Positions 58,829 to 64,000 of a stretch of DNA of 64,000 nucleotides are shown here, in pieces (position 1 is the stretch's first letter; the number at the start of each line of letters is the position of its first letter). Source of the DNA: Siphonodentalium dalli. Lineage: Eukaryota; Mollusca; Scaphopoda; Gadilida; Siphonodentaliidae. The position numbers and the translations under genes were made by a program. Location of the stretch: contig CP136062.1 of assembly GCA_032622095.1 (NCBI GenBank), forward strand, positions 133,689,282 through 133,753,281, written 5' to 3'. Under the pieces are notes generated by a model that worked only from the letters and a program-made list of their open reading frames with translations, had not been told where the DNA came from and did not search any database.

Positions 58829-58941
58829 GCAACAGGATGTCGGCATCAAAGGAGAAATGCATAACAGCGGTGATAATAGGAGCAGGAAATCGAGGTCAGA
58901 GGTATGGCTCATTTGCAACGGCATATCCATCAAAAATGAAG
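58829..58941 (+). CDS. Gfo/Idh/MocA-family oxidoreductase, first coding exon of a second gene
   Basis: An acceptor (TTTTGTTTCAG) ends at 58828, eight bases before ATG at 58837, so a 5' untranslated exon probably lies upstream. The frame gives 35 codons: MSASKEKCITAVIIGAGNRG then QRYGSFATAYPSKMK, followed by donor GTATTT at 58942. GAGNRG is the Rossmann GxGxxG NAD(P)-binding loop at the position expected for this family, and the alternating hydrophobic strand AVIIG precedes it. The next exon is not found before 64000, so the first intron is over 5 kb. This is probably a tandem paralogue of the gene ending at 30581, in the same orientation. Confidence 0.85.
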
Positions 58942-59057
58942 GTATTTTATAGTTATTATTCCACACTTAAAGACATGGTGTCAGCTAATTTCAGTGAACA
59001 AAATAACAGGGGCATGCCATTGAAAACGAGCCATTTGTATAAATATATATCTAAATT

Positions 59058-62000
59058 CAGGGTTTCCGTCAGGCCGGCTGCGGGTCCGTCGCCCGGACCC
59101 ATTCCCCCTGCCGACCTTTGCCATGAAATCCCACTCATACACAAATAAATGACGTTATTAAAAACTTATTCAGTATTGTCTGTCTCAGCAGGCTATATAT
59201 GATATTTAACCTTATTTTAATTAATAATGCATGACCAAATGGAATCGACACAGTCCATCTTCAGAAAAAAAAAATAACAGCATGAACAAGCCATAAATAG
59301 TGACACCCCACAAATAGTTTGATCCACGGGATTCCCCCATCATGGCCATGTGATTGGTGGGGAATTTCCTATCAAGGGAGATATCATTGGTTCAATTTAC
59401 TTCAGAGTATGGGAACGTGGATCATAAAAACTGCCTCATTTATTATCTTGACGTGATTATTGATGAGGCGTTTGAACTAATTTATTCATCATTTTTCAAA
59501 CTTGTATAAAACATGTGAATAATTTGAGGCATGAGGAAACACACAAATATCGTATCATTTATAGTAATATAAAATTGCGACTTTGCTTATTGTCGCGAAC
59601 TGAAGCATGAAAACGCTTGGGCTAATGGCAATCATCATAAAAGAATCTTTGTGCAACATACACAAGTTCGCGGCTTCGCGTTAATGCCCCATTAAAGGAT
59701 AACACGCTGACCATGCATGCCCTTATTAGCTCAACTTACTTTTGTAAGTTTGAGCTATTGCCATGGTTTGGCGTCCGTCGTCTGTGTGTGCGTGTGTCCG
59801 TCAACAATTTCCTTTGGCGCGGGGTACAGGTCGTACCTTTGGTCTGATCTTTATGAAATTTGTCATGAATGTTGACATTGACATGTAGATGGGAACGAGT
59901 CATTTTGGGGTCATTCGGCCAAAAAACTTGGTCGCTGGCAGCCATCTTGGATTTCAAGATTCTATCCATTGGCGCGGGCTACAGGTCGTACTGTTCGTCT
60001 GATCATCATGAAATTTGTCATGGATGTTAATATTGACATGTAGATGGGAACGAGTCATTTTGGGGTCGTTCGGCCAAAAAACATGGCTGCCAGCAGCCAT
60101 CTTGGATTTTACTCTTTGCATGACTAAATACTTTGGCGTGGGCTACAGGTGGTTGCGTTGGTCGGAAGTTTATGAAATTTGTCATGGATGTTAACACTGA
60201 CATGTAGATAGGAATGAGTGATTTTGGAGTCGTTCGGCCAAAAAACATGGCCGCCAGCAGCCATCTTGGATTTTACTCTTTGCATGACTAAATCCTTTGG
60301 CGCGGGCTACAGGTTGTACCTTTGGTCTAATCTTTATAAAATTTGTCATGAATGTGTACATTGACATGTAGATGGGAAAGAATCATTGTGGGGTCATTCG
60401 GCCAAAAAATATGGCTGCTGGCGGCCATCTTAGATTTCAAAATTCAATCCATTGGCGCGGGCTACAGGTCGTACTGTTCGTCTGATCATCATGAAATTTG
60501 TCATGGATGTTAATATTGACATGTAGATGGGAACGAGTCATTTTGGGGTCGTTCGGCCAAAAAACATGGCCGCCAGCAGCCATCTTCGATTTTACTCTTT
60601 GCATGACTAAATCCTTTGGCGCGGGCTACAGGTCGTAGCTTTGATCGGAAGATCATGAAATTTGTCATGGATATTAACAATGACATGTAGATGGGAAACG
60701 AGTCATTTTGGGGTCGTTCGGCCAAATAACATGGCTGCCAGCAGCCATCTTGGATTTTACTCTTTGCATGACTAAATCCTTTGGCGCGGGCTACAGGTCG
60801 TACCTTGGTCTAATCTTTATGAAATTTGTCATGAATGTTGACATTGACATGTAGATGGGAATGAGTCATTTTGGGTCATTCGGCCAAATAACATGGCCGC
60901 TGGCAGCCATCTTGGATATCAAGTTTCAATCCATTGGCACGGGCTACAGGTTGTACTGTTCGTCTGATCATCATGAAATTTCTCATGGATGTTAATAATG
61001 ACATGTAGATGGGAACGAGTGATTTTGGGGTCGTTCGGCCAAAAAACATGGCTGCCAGCAGCCATCTTGGATTTTACTCGTTGCATGACTAAATCCTTTG
61101 GCGGGGGCTACAGGTCGTTGCGTTGGTCGGAAGTTTATGAAATTTGTCATGGATGTTAACACTGACATGTAGATGGGAACGAGTGATTTTGGAGTCGTTC
61201 AGCCAAAAAACATGGCCGCCAGCAGCCATCTTGGATTTTACTCTTTGCATGACTAAATCCTTTTGCGCGGGCTACAGGTTGTACCTTGGTCTAATCTTTA
61301 TGAAATTTGTCATGTATGTTGACATTGACATGTAGATGGGAATGAGTCATTTTGGGGTCATTCGGCCAAAAAACATGGCCGCTGGCAGCCATCTTGAATT
61401 TCAAGATTCAATCCATTGGCGCGGCCTACAGGTCGTACTGTTCGTCTGATCATCATGAAATTTGTCATGGATGTTAATAATGACATGTAGATGGGAACGA
61501 GTGATTTTGGGGTCGTTCGGCCAAAAAACATGGCCGCCAGCAGCTATCTTGGATTTTACTCTTTGCATGACTAAATCCTTTGGTGCGGGCTACAGGTCGT
61601 AACTTTGGTCAGATGGTCATGAAATTTGTCATGGATGATAACAAAGACATGTAGATGGGAACGAGTCGTTTTGGGGTCGTTCGGCCAAAAAACGTGGCCG
61701 CCAGCAGCCATCTTGTATTTTACTCTTTGCATCACTAAATCCTTTGGCGCAGGTTAGACATTTCAATTAGCACCTTTCCTATTCCTCCATTTACTGTCAA
61801 CCATTAAATTATTCCCCTACATAAGTTGAGCTACAGTGTCATTGACACTTTCATTAAGAGTAAGAGTTTGTCTAATGCTTAGATAATCATTCCGATGTGA
61901 CGTCATCCAGTAGAAATTTGCAGACACGTGCAGTTAACTGTGTCCCAATAATAAAGATAATCAAAGCTATTATACTGCTGTCATTGAATATCATGCACAT

Positions 62001-62464
62001 GTCCACAATTATTAGTCAGGTCAAGGACGACCAATGTTTTGCTGCTCTTTTGCAGTTGAATTATCAGATACTAATACATATAATTTGATATAAATGTGTG
62101 AGACAGGGAATAAAATAAAGACACACAGACACAGTGAGAATGGGTTTGTTTATTCTTTATTTTTTATATCGGATTTATCATCTTTTTAGATTTAGTTTGC
62201 GCCGGAATTTTGTCTTGTTGCTTACCAGTGATCGCCGTATGTTTCTCAAAATCCTGATGAAAAATACCCCTCATGACATACCGATCCATAAGTCACAGGA
62301 AGTTTTTAATAAGGGAAATTGAGTTAGAAAGTTGCGACTTATACACTGGCCGGTACGGTAAATGGCGAAATTACAGATAAATCGGTCTTCATTTATTTAA
62401 TTACTAGTATTTACTGGGTTTCCCAGCAACCGGACCCATCCCCCGACCCCTAGCGGAAACCCTG
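59058..62464. mobile_element. hAT-like element (3.4 kb) with nested pearl-like element
   Basis: The inverted tips CAGGGTTTCCGTCAGG and TAGCGGAAACCCTG are flanked by CTAAATT at 59051-59057 and 62465-62471. Subterminal GGGTCCG...CGGACCC segments are present at both ends. hAT elements make 8-bp duplications; here seven bases are clear. No transposase frame remains. A pearl-like element was inserted later at 59727-61855. It sits in the first intron of the second oxidoreductase gene. Confidence 0.8.
59727..61855 (+). mobile_element. Pearl/Helentron-like element, copy 4, ~12 monomers
   Basis: The same start (TAGCTCAACTTACTTTTGTA) and end (AAGTTGAGCTACAGTGTCAT then TGACACTTTCATT) as copy 2. About twelve GGCCATCTTGGATT-type monomers are spaced 153-167 bp and alternate between the two subtypes. 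The array is about four monomers longer than copy 2, so length varies between copies. Confidence 0.8.
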
Positions 62465-62465
62465 C

Positions 62466-62580
62466 TAAATTAAAAACCAGCACGCCACTTTAACAAATGC
62501 ATTGCTAAACGTGAACTCCCTTGTTAAGTATTATACCAATAGCGATGCATTTGTTAAAGTGGCGCACTCATTTTTAATTA
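62466..62580. repeat. ~110-bp palindrome
   Basis: CGCCACTTTAACAAATGCAT at the left and ATGCATTTGTTAAAGTGGCG at the right, with AAATTAAAAACC/TTTTTAATTAAG outside. It directly follows the hAT-like element and may share its flank. Confidence 0.75.
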
Positions 62581-62876
62581 AGATATTTTTTATTTATATT
62601 TTTACTCGTTTTTAACGACACTCCCCTGTGAACCAAATTATATATAAGCTTGAATACCCAGCACATTTCCCCCTAAAAAATTGTAGCATTCAACTGATAT
62701 CACCAAAATTGTCAGCTGCTCCAATCATACCATTTCAGAAAACGCAACGTCTAATCTCCGCACAATTGTAAACACTTATAGGACATCAAGGGGACATTGA
62801 TCCAAATTAATTTAAACATGCCACATATCCATTGACATGTCACATGTCATGCAACCCACATTTCTAACCTAATGAT

Positions 62877-62955
62877 TAGGGCCCTGCAAATCGATTCGAT
62901 TCGGAATCGTTTGTCTGATTCGATTCGATTTAGAAATCGGCTACCTGGGGTGTGC
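62877..62955. repeat. Solo end related to the hAT-like element at 33146
   Basis: TAGGGCCCTGCAAATCGATT resembles the TAGGGCCCTGCGAACC tip and is followed by GATTCGATTCG-type repeats. No matching right end occurs before 64000. Confidence 0.5.
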
Positions 62956-64000
62956 ATGATTCGGAGTTCGTCGAATCTTTGGTGACAGGTGCATTTCCAT
63001 GATTCTACGGGCCACAATGCTCTTACCAGAAAAGAAAATTCACTATAAGAACATAGTAAACGTCTTAAACGTACGCACATACCGTTATGTCCGATGGCAG
63101 GACATGCAATGTTATCGCCAAATAATTTAATCATACGCGGTCATTCCACAGAATATTATAAAACCACTGGTTGTCACACATTTAGCCATTGAAGTTACTT
63201 CTCGATAACCTAAATTTCTTGATTACTTCTGCTATTGATATTACAGCACTCATAGCAGCATCGTGCCAAATGACCACGCCTATATATTGCGTGCCTAAAA
63301 TGTACACGGAAACTATTCAATACTTTTTGCGATATAAAAGGGGATTCCGATGGTGCATACACATTCCTTCAGCTAGTATTGCTCTGCCATTACATTTACT
63401 GCTCATACCCATCAGTATTTAGGTGCATAAGTACCTAGAAACATCAACAAGACTCGATCAAGCTAACATTTGCAAAGATATGTAGTTTCAGAAACTTAAC
63501 AACTCATGTCACAGTACATGCAAAATATTTCTGGAACACCTGCTGTGGCAGTTAATTGATCAGTTGATCAATGTGTGTACACTGTTCACTAGCCAATCAA
63601 AAGCGATGAATTCATGACACCACTTGATCATGCACTGGTATTGATGTTTGATTGACAGCACTCATATCAATTTCAACTTTTGCGTGCGTCTTTTTGATGG
63701 CAATAATCTCAAAGTTTTACACTTCTGGTGATTATGGTGGTTCTCTTGTGAAATGGTGGATTAAATGATAAGAAATAACTCTTGTTTCGATTAAGGTTAT
63801 GAGTTATAACCGAAAGGTTTGAAGATAAATTTACTATAAAGTATGACAGCGCTACGCACGTTATAGAATTTATCTTCAAACTTTTGTCCTGAGTGTTTTT
63901 GTAAACATTGTAAGTCTGTCTGTTCAAGTGACAGATAACACAATCATCGCAAGTGTACATGTAGCGAAAAATACTGCGCTATTCAACAAAATGAAACAGG
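62956..64000 (+). other. Intron stretch with one small hairpin
   Basis: A hairpin at 63817-63888 (GGTTTGAAGATAAATTTAC against GAATTTATCTTCAAACTTT). Otherwise nothing recognised; it should be part of the first intron of the second oxidoreductase gene. Confidence 0.55.

Overview
The window looks like a gene-poor, transposon-rich invertebrate genome, most probably a mollusc. Two things suggest this: long introns packed with small inverted-repeat elements, and four copies of an element with a core of roughly 160-bp monomers that resembles the bivalve 'pearl'/Helentron-type non-autonomous Helitrons. The assignment to a mollusc is an inference. There are no bacterial-type genes, operons, rRNAs or CRISPR arrays that I can support.

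Host genes. One split gene on the + strand occupies the first half. Eight exons (320-484, 1487-1669, 3115-3213, 5510-5638, 12665-12766, 18086-18149, 26989-27092, 30465-30581) read in phase into about 280 residues of a Gfo/Idh/MocA-family NAD(P)-dependent oxidoreductase. The 5' end, with its Rossmann motif, lies outside the window. At 58837-58941 a second gene of the same kind begins: its first coding exon carries the GxGxxG dinucleotide-binding motif, and the rest lies beyond 64000. The two probably form a tandem paralogue pair.

Mobile elements, left to right. Two DIRS-like tyrosine-recombinase retroelements lie in sense orientation in introns (5767-11098 and 13032-17793). Each has inverted terminal repeats plus an internal complementary region that joins both outer ends. 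A third, coding DIRS-like fossil (gag-like, RT, RNase H, tyrosine recombinase) lies on the minus strand at about 36905-41030, with an inverted gag-like fragment and a 117-bp minisatellite beside it. DNA elements include hAT-like elements with target-site duplications (33146-34440; 59058-62464, which carries a nested pearl-like element), two TTAA-flanked MITEs (25265-25744, 43174-43805), a 5-kb fold-back element (44283-49321), several palindromic MITEs, and CR1/L2/Jockey-type LINE pieces (42110-42310, 43890-44260, 55321-57535).

Most striking observation. Three copies of one palindromic TA-flanked MITE are present (12804-13016, 16131-16337, 29639-29825). The copy inside the second DIRS-like element (16131-16337) differs from the other two almost only by A-to-G on the + strand, in both arms. 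By direct reading it contains no AA and no TA dinucleotide, and every A that remains follows C or G. The change stops sharply at the MITE ends. This is the expected footprint of ADAR-type A-to-I editing of a double-stranded RNA hairpin, fixed in DNA by reverse transcription of the surrounding retroelement.
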